Numbered from the stretch's first letter, positions 7,250 through 15,564 are shown. The stretch is DNA of 32,317 nucleotides from Actinomycetota bacterium (GCA_009885805.1 VFJZ01000086.1:1-32317), one strand, 5' to 3'. Notes: generated from the letters alone by a model not told the origin. Program-made: numbers and translations.

Positions 7250-9372
7250 GCGATGCTCCCTTCGGTAGCGAGTTCGACGGTCCCGACGGCATCGACGTGC
7301 GTGCTGGGCAGGATCTCGTTGTACGACAGGACGGCCGTGCGCGGCAGGGCGTGGGCCGCGAGCGCGCGGATGTGGCGCCGCACCTTCGGGCTGCAGACGA
7401 CCGCTGCCCGATGGCCACTCTCGGCGGCGGCCTCGACGGCATCGCGCAGCGCGCGGACGATCGCCTCGGCCCGACCGGGGTCGAGACCCAGATACGAGCC
7501 ATCGGTCGTCTGGATGACGCTGTCGCCGAGCTCCGACTCCAGGGACGGTTCGAGCACGACCGCGGCGAGCGTGCCGAAGGGATCGACGGCCGCCTGCGTC
7601 AGCTGGCGCGCGAGTGCCTGGCGACAGTACTCGGTGAGGAGCGCCGGGTCTTTCGTCAGCCGCGCGCGGTCGCCGAGCGTCTCCAGGATCGTGACGAGGT
7701 CGCGCACCGAGACGCCCTCGGCGAGCAGCAGCTGGAGAACGCGATGCACCTCGGCGACGCTGCACGCGTCGGGGACGAGTTCGTCGACGACAGCGGGGAA
7801 ACGCTCACGCAGGTGATCGAGCAGCGTCCGTGCGTCCTGCCGCGACAGCAGCTCCGCGGCGTGGGAGCGAACCGTCTCCGTGAGGTGGGTGATCACGACC
7901 GAGGCGTGGTCGACGACGGTGTAGCCGCCGGCCTCGGCCTGCTCGCGGGCGCCGTTCGGCACCCACAGCGCCGGCAGTCCGAACGCAGGCTCGACCGTCG
8001 CTTCGCCGGTCAGGCTCGGATCGGCATCACCGGGATTCATCGCCAGCAGGCAGCCGGCCGCGAGTTCGCCGCGGGCCACCTCTGACCCCTTGATCCGCAC
8101 CGCGTACGAGTGCGATGCGAGCTGGACGTTGTCGCGGATCCTGATCGGCTGCAGCACGAGCCCGAGCTCGGTCGCCATCTGCTTCCGGACGAGGCCGACG
8201 CGCTTCAGCAGCTCGCCGCCTTCCGCCTCGTCGACGAGCGGGATCAGGCCGTAGCCGATCTCGAGCTCGAGCGTGTCGAGCGACAGTGACTTGGTGACGG
8301 CGTCGGCCGGCGGCGGCAGCGCTTTGAGCGTCTCCTCCTCCTCCAGCGCGACCGCGTTGGCGGCGAGGTCGCGTTGGCGCTGACGCAGGCCGTAGGCGAG
8401 CGAGCCGACGATCACGGCGAGGAGGATGAACGGCACCTTCGGCAGCCCCGGCACGAGGCCGAGCGCGAGCAGGACGGTGGCGGCGATGAACAGCGGCTTC
8501 GGGTTGCGCAGCATCTGCGCCGCCATGTCCGAGCCGAGGTTCGAGTTCGCGTCGGTTGCCGCCCGGGTGACGATGATGCCGGTCGCGGTCGAGATCAACA
8601 GCGCCGGAATCTGCGCGGCGAGGCCGTCGCCGATCGACAGCAGGGAGAACGTCGTGACGGCGTCGCCGAAGCTCCGCCCCTGCTGCGCGACGCCGATCGC
8701 GATGCCGGCGAGCAGGTTGATGGCGACGATCACGATGCCGGCGATGGCGTCGCCCTTGACGAACTTCGAGGCACCGTCCATCGACCCGTAGAAGTCGGCC
8801 TCGCGCTGGATCTTGTCGCGACGGATGCGTGCCTCTTCGTCCGTGATCTGGCCGGCGTTGAGGTCGGCGTCGATCGCCATCTGCTTGCCTGGCATGGCGT
8901 CGAGCGTGAAGCGGGCGGCGACCTCGGCGACGCGGCCGGCGCCGTTCGTGATGACGACGAACTGCACGACCACGATGATCAGGAACACGACGAGGCCGAC
9001 GACCACGTTGCCGCCGACCACGAATGAGCCGAACGCGTGGATCACCGAGCCGGCGTCACCGTGCAGCAGGATCAGCCGCGTCACGGAGATGTTGATCGCG
9101 AGCCGGAACAGCGTCGTGAACAGCAGCAGCGACGGGAACACGCTCAGGTCGAGCGCGTCCTGCGTGTACATCGCGAGCAGCACGACCGTCAGGGCGATCG
9201 CGAGATTGACCGTGATCAGGATGTCGAGCAGCATCGCCGGCAACGGCAGCACCATCATCACGACCACCAGCACGACGCAGACCGCGACGCCGAGGTCGGC
9301 GTGCTTCAGCACCTGCCCGATCAGCCCGCCGCCAGGCGACTCGACCCGTCGGGGTCCGACCGCGACCGCCAT
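7246..9372 (-). CDS. flhA: Flagellar type III export protein FlhA
   Basis: FlhA is the large export-gate subunit of the flagellar type III secretion apparatus. At 708 residues it has the normal length. Roughly eight membrane helices occupy residues 20-325, and the conserved cytoplasmic loop between them is visible (RFTLDAMPGKQMAIDADLNAGQI, RIRRDKIQREADFYGSMDGASKFVKGDAIAG, given here in part). A C-terminal cytosolic domain (about 360-705) serves chaperone-substrate docking. It lies three bases after flhB and overlaps flhF by four bases, so the three are co-transcribed. The GTG start is the first in frame, giving MAVAVGPRRVESPGGG ahead of the first helix. Confidence 0.97.
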   Translation of the reverse strand: MAVAVGPRRVESPGGGLIGQVLKHADLGVAVCVVLVVVMMVLPLPAMLLDILITVNLAIALTVVLLAMYTQDALDLSVFPSLLLFTTLFRLAINISVTRLILLHGDAGSVIHAFGSFVVGGNVVVGLVVFLIIVVVQFVVITNGAGRVAEVAARFTLDAMPGKQMAIDADLNAGQITDEEARIRRDKIQREADFYGSMDGASKFVKGDAIAGIVIVAINLLAGIAIGVAQQGRSFGDAVTTFSLLSIGDGLAAQIPALLISTATGIIVTRAATDANSNLGSDMAAQMLRNPKPLFIAATVLLALGLVPGLPKVPFILLAVIVGSLAYGLRQRQRDLAANAVALEEEETLKALPPPADAVTKSLSLDTLELEIGYGLIPLVDEAEGGELLKRVGLVRKQMATELGLVLQPIRIRDNVQLASHSYAVRIKGSEVARGELAAGCLLAMNPGDADPSLTGEATVEPAFGLPALWVPNGAREQAEAGGYTVVDHASVVITHLTETVRSHAAELLSRQDARTLLDHLRERFPAVVDELVPDACSVAEVHRVLQLLLAEGVSVRDLVTILETLGDRARLTKDPALLTEYCRQALARQLTQAAVDPFGTLAAVVLEPSLESELGDSVIQTTDGSYLGLDPGRAEAIVRALRDAVEAAAESGHRAAVVCSPKVRRHIRALAAHALPRTAVLSYNEILPSTHVDAVGTVELATEGSIA

Positions 9373-9375
9373 CGA

Positions 9376-10437
9376 TCAGGCCCAACTCAGGCGTCGGCGG
9401 GACGTGCGATAGACGAACGCGAGCACCTCGGCGACGGCCGCGAAGTACGACGCCGGGATCTCCTGGTCGACCTCGACCTCGGCGTAGAGCGAGCGCGCCA
9501 GCGGGGCGTTCTCGACGATCGCGATGTCGTGCTCAGCGGCGATCTCGCGGATGCGCAGCGCGATCAGGTCCTGACCCTTCGCCAGGACCTTCGGCGCCAT
9601 CACGTCCTGGCCGTAGCGGAGCGCGACGGCGAAGTGGGTCGGGTTCGTGATGATCACGTCGGCCGACGGCACCTGCGCCAGCATCCGCTGCCGCGACATC
9701 TGCGCGGCGCGCCGACGGATGGCGCCCTTGATCTCGGGAGCGACGTCCTGCTGGCGCGCCTCCTCCTTGACGTCCTGCTTCGACATCTTCAGCGAGCGCT
9801 CGTGCTGCCAGCGCTGGAAGATGACGTCGCCGATCGCGAGCGGCACGAGCACGGCGAGGATGAAGAACGCGAGCTTGATCATGAGGCCACCGGTGTAGCC
9901 CGCGATCGCAGCCGGCGGCAGGTCCGAGAGGCGCGCGAGCCGATCGATCTCGGGCCACAGGACCAGTACGGCGACGACGCTGACCGTGGCGACCTTGAGG
10001 AGCGACTTGGCGAGTTCCATGAACGCCTGGGGGCCGACGAGGCGCTTCAGGCCGCTGAACGGCGACACCTTCTTGAAGTCCGGCTTGATCGCGCCGAGCG
10101 TCAGACCCGGCTTGTTCTGGATCACGTTCGCGACCAGACCGGCCACGGCTGCGGCGGCCAGGACCGGCGCCAGGATGACGCCCGTCGCCATGGCGAAGTG
10201 GGTTCCCAGTCCGCCGATCGTCTCCGGCGTGATGCCCGGCGCGGCGACCCGTGTCAGCGTCTCGCTGAGCAGTTCGCGCATCCCTCCGAACATCATCGGT
10301 CCGGTGATCGCGAGCGCCCCGGTGGTGGCGAGCAGAACGGTCGTCGAGTTGACCTCGGGCGACCGCGCCACCTGACCCTTCTTGCGGGCCTCGTTGCGCT
10401 TCTTGGGAGTTGCCTTCTCAGTGCGTTCGCCGGCCAT
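9376..10437 (-). CDS. flhB: Flagellar type III export protein FlhB
   Basis: FlhB is the export-switch protein. It has 353 residues, with the typical N-terminus ([20 protein letters not shown]), four membrane helices, and a cytoplasmic domain with the self-cleavage motif NPTH at 265-268. Cleavage between Asn and Pro changes export from rod/hook to filament substrates. The start is an ATG with AAGAGG six bases ahead. A leader of about 67 bases separates it from a sigma-28-like promoter and contains an AGGA-loop hairpin. It is the first gene of the flhB-flhA-flhF operon. Confidence 0.97.
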   Translation of the reverse strand: MAGERTEKATPKKRNEARKKGQVARSPEVNSTTVLLATTGALAITGPMMFGGMRELLSETLTRVAAPGITPETIGGLGTHFAMATGVILAPVLAAAAVAGLVANVIQNKPGLTLGAIKPDFKKVSPFSGLKRLVGPQAFMELAKSLLKVATVSVVAVLVLWPEIDRLARLSDLPPAAIAGYTGGLMIKLAFFILAVLVPLAIGDVIFQRWQHERSLKMSKQDVKEEARQQDVAPEIKGAIRRRAAQMSRQRMLAQVPSADVIITNPTHFAVALRYGQDVMAPKVLAKGQDLIALRIREIAAEHDIAIVENAPLARSLYAEVEVDQEIPASYFAAVAEVLAFVYRTSRRRLSWA

Positions 10438-10456
10438 ATAGCCTCTTCTTCGCGGT

Positions 10457-10469
10457 GGTCATCCTGACC
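10457..10469 (-). promoter_or_regulatory. AGGA-loop hairpin in the flhB leader (CsrA-site-like)
   Basis: The RNA reads GGTC-AGGAT-GACC: a perfect 4-bp stem (a fifth A-T pair is possible) with AGGA exposed in the loop, 19 bases before the flhB ATG. This is the form preferred by the translational repressor CsrA (ANGGA in a hairpin loop). The fliP leader has a matching hairpin. No csrA is in this window, so binding is inferred. Confidence 0.45.
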
Positions 10470-10510
10470 CCGTACCGGCGCTCGCACTCCCTTGCGGGCG
10501 TCCGAACCTG

Positions 10511-10538
10511 GTATCGGCACAAGGTCTTTATGACTTGA
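10511..10538 (-). promoter_or_regulatory. Sigma-28-like promoter of the flhB-flhA-flhF operon
   Basis: TCAAG (with TCAA at 10535-10538) and GCCGATAC (10511-10518) lie 16 bases apart, measured from TCAA to GCCGAT. That is one base more than the usual flagellar-sigma spacing. The AT-rich spacer stands out in this GC-rich region. The predicted transcript starts near 10504. Confidence 0.55.
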
Positions 10539-10586
10539 AGATAGGAAACGGCGGGGCGCTCCGCGTGCCCCGAACGGGGGGTTCGC

Positions 10587-10656
10587 TGTCGCATTCGTGC
10601 CAGGCACCTTCGCGACACGCGGAGCTGTCGCGAAGGTGCCTGGCACGAATGCGACA
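10587..10656. repeat. 31-bp perfect inverted repeat with GGTGCCTGGCAC core
   Basis: Two 31-base arms (10587-10617 and 10626-10656) are perfect reverse complements around an eight-base loop, a very stable cruciform or RNA hairpin. Each arm holds its own small palindrome, GTGCCAGGCAC. A direct repeat of CACGAATGCGAC (10644-10655, 10657-10668) extends the right side. It lies between the end of the acetyltransferase gene and the flhB promoter. Its core resembles the palindrome at 16022-16062, which suggests a dispersed palindromic repeat that could also act as a terminator. Confidence 0.8.
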
Positions 10657-10678
10657 CACGAATGCGACGCCGGTGCGA

Positions 10679-10691
10679 CACCCGCCGGGTG
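10679..10691 (-). terminator. Small hairpin after the Eis-like gene
   Basis: CACCCG and CGGGTG pair around a single base, nine bases after the acetyltransferase stop on the minus strand. It is short and lacks a T-run. Together with the larger inverted repeat next to it, it may end the fliPQR transcript. Confidence 0.35.
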
Positions 10692-10700
10692 ACCTCCCGA

Positions 10701-11753
10701 TCAGAACTCGAGCGGCGACCAGGGCGCGCGGTCGCTCACCCAGTCGAGCGCGACGCCCGGCGCGATTCGCCCCGCGTCCACGAGCTCGCCCGGTGCGGCG
10801 GCGCCGAGCAGCAGGTTCGCGAAGGTCTCGTCGTCGACGCCGGGATCCTCGAGCCCGCGTGCCGCGCACAGCTGCTCCCGGTCGAGCGGGTTCAGCCAGA
10901 GGCCGTCGCTCACGTGGCTGACGTCGACGCGTCGCGGCTCACGGAGCAGGTGCGGCAGCGGCTCGTCGGCCGCTCGTGCCTCAGCCACGACCTCGCTGAC
11001 GTTTGCCATGCCGAGCAGGTAGCGCCACAGCGCGGCGTACGCGGCCGGTGTCGTAGCGATGAGCTCGGCCACCGTCAGGACGTCGTCGCGATGCCCTCGC
11101 GTGTAGCGGCGTTCGAACGTGTAGAGCGCGTAGCCGTCGTCGCACGCGACCATGAAGCCCTTGTGGTCATCGAGGAGCCAGCGCGCGTCAGCGTCGAGAC
11201 GATCCGTGAAGCCCGACCGCTCGCGGCGACACCGCTCCCAGACGGCCTGGTAGTGCTCGATCGCGCCCTTCGGCTCGACGAGGCGTAGGGGCACGGGCGC
11301 GGGCGCGTCGTCGCGGAACCGCGCGTGCGCGGTCGCAACCGTGATGCGCGCGCGCCGCGTTGCGACGCCGTACCCGAACGGGCGGTAGAACCCTGAGACC
11401 ACGGAGTGCAGGAGCGACGCGGCGAGGCCCTCGGTTCGGCACGTGGCCAGGTGCTCCTCGACAAGGGCCCGCATGACGCCCCGGCGCCGGTGCGTCGGCA
11501 GAACGGCGACCCACGTCAGCCCGCGGCACGGCACCGTGACGCCGGGGCGGACCGTTAGTTCGAACGGCTGATCGAGCGCCGTCCCGACGATCTGCCCGTC
11601 CTCGTACGCACCGGTGAGACGGTACAGCGGTTCCGCGAGGACCGCCGCGACCTCTCGGCGCCGCTCGGGTGTCTCGACCCGGCCGAAGCCCGTCGAGTGC
11701 GCGACGAAGAACGCCTCGTGCTCGTCGGCCTCGACGGCGCGTACCTCGATCAC
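10701..11753 (-). CDS. Eis-like GNAT N-acetyltransferase
   Basis: The 350-residue product follows the Eis plan: an N-terminal GNAT domain with acetyl-CoA signature LPTHRRRGVMRALVEEHL (about 105-120), a second degenerate GNAT domain (FYRPFGYGVATRRARI...), and a C-terminal SCP2-like domain (NPLDREQLCAARG). It ends in ...PLEF; in Eis enzymes the C-terminal carboxylate of a terminal aromatic residue takes part in catalysis. Eis enzymes acetylate amines, including aminoglycosides and peptides, but the substrate here is unknown. A longer frame runs upstream, but the GTG at 11753 overlaps the stop of the 64-residue gene by four bases (GTGA) and gives the proper N-terminus VIEVRAVEADE. It is the last gene of the fliP-fliQ-fliR transcript, an unexpected place for an acetyltransferase. 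Confidence 0.88.
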   Translation of the reverse strand: MIEVRAVEADEHEAFFVAHSTGFGRVETPERRREVAAVLAEPLYRLTGAYEDGQIVGTALDQPFELTVRPGVTVPCRGLTWVAVLPTHRRRGVMRALVEEHLATCRTEGLAASLLHSVVSGFYRPFGYGVATRRARITVATAHARFRDDAPAPVPLRLVEPKGAIEHYQAVWERCRRERSGFTDRLDADARWLLDDHKGFMVACDDGYALYTFERRYTRGHRDDVLTVAELIATTPAAYAALWRYLLGMANVSEVVAEARAADEPLPHLLREPRRVDVSHVSDGLWLNPLDREQLCAARGLEDPGVDDETFANLLLGAAAPGELVDAGRIAPGVALDWVSDRAPWSPLEF

Positions 11754-11944
11754 ACGGCCGAGTCTACCCGCACCGCGTACGGCTGCTCGGCGGAGAGGAA
11801 GCCGAAGAAGAGGCGCCCCTCGCCGCCGCAGGTGTGCTCGGAGCGGATGCGCCAGCCACCACGCCCGTCGGGCTCCGCGCGAATCTCGAGCGGAGGCTCG
11901 CGCACGAGGTCGGCGTCCAACCGCAGCCAGGGCGATTCGTTCAT
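11750..11944 (-). CDS. 64-residue orphan between fliR and the Eis-like gene
   Basis: This small soluble protein has no recognised domain. It is predicted as mostly beta structure (LEIRAEPDGRGGWRIRSEHTCGGEGRLFFGFL), with one Cys and no signal peptide. Its reality is supported by four-base overlaps on both sides: ATGA with the fliR stop and GTGA with the Eis-like start. Such coupling is rarely accidental. It may be a partner of the acetyltransferase or a remnant carried in the operon. Confidence 0.6.
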   Translation of the reverse strand: MNESPWLRLDADLVREPPLEIRAEPDGRGGWRIRSEHTCGGEGRLFFGFLSAEQPYAVRVDSAV

Positions 11945-12723
11945 CCTGCACCTCCAAGGAGCATCCGGAACATGTCGGCGAGTCCGTCACGCAGTGCATC
12001 GCCGATCGAGGTCACGAGCAGCGGTACCGTCATCAGCATCAGCAGGAACATCGCCGTGATCTTGCCCGGGAGTTCGATCCCGAAGATGTTCATCTGGGGC
12101 GCGATCCGGGCGAGGAAGCCGATCGCCGCATCCGTCACGAGCAGCGTCACGATCACGGGTGCCGCCACCTGCAGCCCGACCGAGAACAGCCCGCCGATCG
12201 AGGCGACGATCGCTCCCGACAGGACGGCCCACTCCGGCATCTCGGTCACCGGCACGATCTCGAACGACCGGACGACCCCGGCGATCAGCAGATCCGGGCC
12301 GCCGATCGTGACGAAGACGGCGCTGGCGAGCAGCGAGTAGAACTGCCCGATGACGGAGATCTGCGTGTTCTGCAGCGGATCGACGACGTTCGCGAACGCG
12401 AAGCCGACCGTCAGGTCGATCAGGCCGCCGGCGAACGCTACGGCGGCGAAGGCGAGCGAGACGCTGAAGGCGATCGCGACGCCGACGAGGACTTCCTTGA
12501 CCGCCAGCACGGCGATCTCGGCGACGCCGGGCGGGATGTCACGACCGCCCGCCGCGAGGGGGAGCGCGGCGAGCGTGACGCCGATCGCCAGTAGGAGCTT
12601 CGCGCGCACCGGGATCATTCGCGAAGAGAAGACGGGCGACATCAGGAACAGGCCCGAGACGCGGGCCAGCGTGAGCGCGAAGGCGGGCGCGCCGTTCCCC
12701 TGGAAGGAGGTGACGATCTCCAT
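11941..12723 (-). CDS. fliR: Flagellar export-gate protein FliR
   Basis: FliR is an integral subunit of the FliPQR core of the flagellar export gate. It has 260 residues and about six hydrophobic helices. Recognisable segments are the N-terminal LTLARVSGLFLMSPVFSSRMIPVRAK (quoted in part), FAGGLIDLTVGFAFANVVDP and the C-terminal QMNIFGIELPGKI. It starts four bases after fliQ and overlaps the next small gene by four bases. The order fliP-fliQ-fliR is the standard one. Confidence 0.96.
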   Translation of the reverse strand: MEIVTSFQGNGAPAFALTLARVSGLFLMSPVFSSRMIPVRAKLLLAIGVTLAALPLAAGGRDIPPGVAEIAVLAVKEVLVGVAIAFSVSLAFAAVAFAGGLIDLTVGFAFANVVDPLQNTQISVIGQFYSLLASAVFVTIGGPDLLIAGVVRSFEIVPVTEMPEWAVLSGAIVASIGGLFSVGLQVAAPVIVTLLVTDAAIGFLARIAPQMNIFGIELPGKITAMFLLMLMTVPLLVTSIGDALRDGLADMFRMLLGGAG

Positions 12724-12727
12724 CGTG

Positions 12728-13006
12728 CTACCTGAGCGACACGGTCATGTTGGGGATCTCGGCGTACAGCTGCGTCGTGAACGCGAGCAGCACGTTCAAC
12801 ATCCATGGCCCTGCGACGAGCATGATCACGCCGACCGCGACGACCTTCGGCACGAAGGTCAGCGTCATCTCCTGCACCTGCGTGACGGCCTGCAGCACCG
12901 AGATCACCAGCCCGACGCCCAGACCGGCCACCAGCGTCGGCAGCGCGAGCTTCAGGGTCACGATCAGGACCTGCGACAGCAGCCCCTGGAGGAAGGTCTG
13001 GGTCAT
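12728..13006 (-). CDS. fliQ: Flagellar export-gate protein FliQ
   Basis: This 92-residue protein has the two membrane helices typical of FliQ (LIVTLKLALPTLVAGLGVGL and VVAVGVIMLVAGPWMLNVLL), joined by the conserved QAVTQVQEMTLTFVPK loop. The length is normal for the family (about 90). The ATG overlaps the fliP stop by four bases and the gene ends four bases before fliR, so the three are one transcript. Confidence 0.96.
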   Translation of the reverse strand: MTQTFLQGLLSQVLIVTLKLALPTLVAGLGVGLVISVLQAVTQVQEMTLTFVPKVVAVGVIMLVAGPWMLNVLLAFTTQLYAEIPNMTVSLR

Positions 13007-13779
13007 AAGTGGAACCCCGCGACGAGGTTCTGGGCGAGGAGTGACCAGCCGTCGACGAGGACGAACAGGAGCAGCTTGAACGGCAACGAGATCATTGCCG
13101 GCGGCAGCATCATCATGCCCATCGACATCAGGGTGGAGGCGACGACCATGTCGATGATCAGGAACGGCAGGTAGATCAGGAAGCCGATCTCGAACGCCGT
13201 CTTGACCTCCGAGATCATGAAGGCGGGGATCAGCGTCGTCAGCTTCAGGTCATCCGCAGTCTTCGGCGCCTCCTGCCGCGACAGCTTCACGAACATGGCC
13301 AGCTCGGACTTCCCCGTCTGCTTCAGCATGAAGCTCCGCAGCGGCGCCTCGGCGTTCGAGATCGCCGTCGTCGCGTCGACCTTCTTCTCGAGGTAGGGCT
13401 GCAACGCCTCGTCGTTGATCGTCGAGAACGTCGGGCCCATCACGAAGATGGTGAGGAAGAGCGCAAACCCGACCAGGACCTGGTTCGGCGGGATCGAGGG
13501 AGTACCGAGGGCGCTGCGCAGGAATCCGAGCACGATCAGGATGCGCGTGAACCCGGTCATCATGATCAACAGCGACGGGCCGAGCGTGATCAGCGTGAAG
13601 AGCGCGAGGATCGACAGGTTCGTGCCCGGGTCCTGGCTGTTTCCGGGGAGCGGCACCTGCAGTGCCGGGTCGGCACCGCCGGGCGGCAACGGGTCGGCGC
13701 CATGCGCTACAGCCGCCGCGACGGCGAGCAGCGCGACGGCGAGGGCGAGCGGTCGGAGGGCGAGAAGGAGACGGCGCAT
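13003..13779 (-). CDS. fliP: Flagellar export-gate protein FliP
   Basis: FliP builds the core of the export gate together with FliQ and FliR. The 258-residue precursor has a cleavable signal peptide (MRRLLLALRPLALAVALLA), a short periplasmic part and membrane helices with the family signature: MMTGFTRILIVLGFLRSALG, PPNQVLVGFALFLTIFVMGP and IPAFMISEVKTAFEIGFLIY. No fliO precedes it. No good Shine-Dalgarno lies just before the ATG; the only AGGA there is held in the hairpin described separately. A sigma-28-like promoter is about 60 bases upstream. It is the first gene of fliP-fliQ-fliR-orphan-eis-like. Confidence 0.96.
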   Translation of the reverse strand: MRRLLLALRPLALAVALLAVAAAVAHGADPLPPGGADPALQVPLPGNSQDPGTNLSILALFTLITLGPSLLIMMTGFTRILIVLGFLRSALGTPSIPPNQVLVGFALFLTIFVMGPTFSTINDEALQPYLEKKVDATTAISNAEAPLRSFMLKQTGKSELAMFVKLSRQEAPKTADDLKLTTLIPAFMISEVKTAFEIGFLIYLPFLIIDMVVASTLMSMGMMMLPPAMISLPFKLLLFVLVDGWSLLAQNLVAGFHL

Positions 13780-13792
13780 GAAGGTGCGTTCG

Positions 13793-13805
13793 GGCCGTCC
13801 TGACC
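13793..13805 (-). promoter_or_regulatory. AGGA-loop hairpin in the fliP leader (CsrA-site-like)
   Basis: The RNA reads GGTC-AGGAC-GGCC, with one G-U pair and room for a fifth pair (GGGTC/GGCCC). AGGA is in the loop, 13 bases before the fliP ATG. It shares the nine bases GGGTCAGGA with the flhB leader hairpin. Binding by CsrA or a similar protein is inferred. Confidence 0.45.
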
Positions 13806-13841
13806 CTCTTACAAGACAGCGTCATGCTGCTTTCAAATGAT

Positions 13842-13868
13842 ATATCGGTGCTTTCTGCGTCACCTTGA
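13842..13868 (-). promoter_or_regulatory. Sigma-28-like promoter of the fliP operon
   Basis: TCAAGGTG, 11 bases, then ACCGATAT fits the flagellar sigma pattern, with only the first base of the -10 off consensus. It lies in an AT-rich gap between divergent genes, with the predicted start near 13835. Confidence 0.55.
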
Positions 13869-13958
13869 ACCCTCATCTCCAGCAGCGCCGACTAGACCGC
13901 CGCCGCCAGATCTGATATCTACGCACCTGGGAAACTTCGATGGAGGGGAGGGTCCGCC

Positions 13959-15497
13959 TTGGCGGCCACCGACAACGACACGCGAGATCTCGCGCAGTTC
14001 GGGTACAAGCAGGAGCTCGACCGCTCGCTCGGCTCGTTCTCGAGCTTCGCGGCGGGATTCTCGTATCTCTCGATCCTGACGGGCATGTTCCAGACGTCGT
14101 TCCTCGGCTTCCTCTTTGCCGGGCCGGCGTTCATCTGGGCCTGGATCTTCGTCTTCTTCGGACAGCTGATGGTTGCGCTGCAGTTCGCGGAGTTGGCGGC
14201 GCACTTCCCGATCGCTGGCTCCGTCTACCAGTGGTCGAAGCAGGTCGCCTCGAAGGCGGTCGCGTGGCACGTCGGCTGGTTCTACGTCTGCTGCCAGATC
14301 GTCACCGTGCCGGCCGTCGCGCTGGCCTACCAGGTGATCTTGCCGCAGATCTCGGCCGACTTCCAGATCGTCGACCTGGAGTCCGACGGCGGCTTCCTGA
14401 CCGACGCGGGCGTCGCCAAGAACGCCGTCCTCCTCGGCTTCGTCCTGATCGCGTTCACGACGATCATCAACGTGATCGGCGTGCGGCTGATGGCGACGAT
14501 CAACAACGTCGGCGTGGCGGCCGAGCTGATCACCGCGGTAGCGGTCACCATTCTGCTCGTGACGCAGGTCACGCGCGGGCCCGGCGACGTGCTCGGCGAG
14601 ACGTTCGGCACCGGTGCCGGCCATGACTGGGGCTACTTCGGCGCGCTCATCATCGGCGCCTATATGGGCCTCTACGTCATGTACGGCTTCGATACGGCCG
14701 GCGCTCTCGCCGAGGAGACCACCGATCCCCGCAAGATCGCACCACCGTCGATCCTGCGGGCGCTGTACGCATCCGGGATCATGGGCTTCCTGATGATCCT
14801 GTTCGGGACGATGGCGATCTCGGACGAGGGCTTCAACGCCGACACCCTCGGTGCGGGCGGCCTGACGGCGATCACGATCGACGTCTTCGGCTCCACGTTC
14901 GGGAAGATCATCCTCGTGCTGGTGGTCGTTGCGATCACGGTCTGCTGCCTCGCGATCCACGCCGCCGCCGTGCGGATGATCTTCGCGATGGCACGCGACA
15001 ACAACCTGCCGGGCTCCGCCACGTTGGCGAAGATCTCGGAGACGGCAAGGGTGCCGCGGTTCCCCGCGGTCCTCGTCGGCGTGCTCGCGATGCTGATCCT
15101 GCTGTTCAACATCATCAACCCGAGGGCCTTCACGATCATCATCTCGTGCGGGATCATCTTCATGTACTGCGCGTACATCGGGACGACGGTGCCGCTGCTG
15201 AAGAAGCGTCTGGCCGGCTGGCCCGGCGAGGCCGGTGCAGGTAAGGGCTACTTCAAGCTCGGCAAGTGGGCCGTGATCACGAACGTGCTGGCGATCGCCT
15301 ACGGCGCCTCGATGATCGTCAACCTCGCCTGGCCGCGGGTCGATTTCTACGGCCCGCTGTGGTACCAGAAGTGGGGCGTGGCGGGTGCAACCGTCGGGAT
15401 CCTGGTGATCGGGCTGGTGCTCTACCACGGCTACCAGAAGAACCAGTTCGGCGTGCTCGAGGACCACCGCGCCGAGACGGGCGCTGCGGCCGACTGA
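13959..15497 (+). CDS. APC-family amino acid/polyamine permease
   Basis: The 512-residue protein has about 12 hydrophobic helices, beginning after an N-terminal cytoplasmic tail (DNDTRDLAQFGYKQELDRSL) typical of the AAT/ACT branch of APC transporters (FSSFAAGFSYLSILTG). YMGLYVMYGFDTAGALAEE matches the conserved TM6 substrate region. The substrate cannot be told from sequence. The start is a TTG with a strong GGAGGGGAGGG seven bases ahead; no ATG/GTG fits better before the tail. A strong hairpin terminator follows. The other APC permease in the window (16067-17653) also starts with TTG and GCGG after a similar purine-rich site. Confidence 0.9.
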   Translation: MAATDNDTRDLAQFGYKQELDRSLGSFSSFAAGFSYLSILTGMFQTSFLGFLFAGPAFIWAWIFVFFGQLMVALQFAELAAHFPIAGSVYQWSKQVASKAVAWHVGWFYVCCQIVTVPAVALAYQVILPQISADFQIVDLESDGGFLTDAGVAKNAVLLGFVLIAFTTIINVIGVRLMATINNVGVAAELITAVAVTILLVTQVTRGPGDVLGETFGTGAGHDWGYFGALIIGAYMGLYVMYGFDTAGALAEETTDPRKIAPPSILRALYASGIMGFLMILFGTMAISDEGFNADTLGAGGLTAITIDVFGSTFGKIILVLVVVAITVCCLAIHAAAVRMIFAMARDNNLPGSATLAKISETARVPRFPAVLVGVLAMLILLFNIINPRAFTIIISCGIIFMYCAYIGTTVPLLKKRLAGWPGEAGAGKGYFKLGKWAVITNVLAIAYGASMIVNLAWPRVDFYGPLWYQKWGVAGATVGILVIGLVLYHGYQKNQFGVLEDHRAETGAAAD

Positions 15498-15511
15498 CCG
15501 TCTGACCGGAC

Positions 15512-15553
15512 ACGGAGGGCGCGGCACGCCACGACGGGTGCCGCGCCCTCTGT
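15512..15553 (+). terminator. Strong hairpin terminator after the permease
   Basis: GAGGGCGCGGCAC (15515-15527) pairs perfectly with GTGCCGCGCCCTC (15538-15550) around a ten-base loop; three further pairs, one of them G-U, extend the stem. It starts about 15 bases after the stop codon. No long T-run follows. Confidence 0.7.
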
Positions 15554-15564
15554 ACGTCCTGGCC

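Noticed and set aside
7250-7765. N-terminal extension of FlhF by 172 codons
   Set aside because: The extension lies inside flhA in another frame and has shadow-like composition; the ATG at 7249 gives the canonical FlhF N-terminus.
10438-10510. c-di-GMP riboswitch in the flhB leader
   Set aside because: The leader is of plausible length, but the conserved core of known c-di-GMP riboswitches is not seen; only the small AGGA hairpin is supported.
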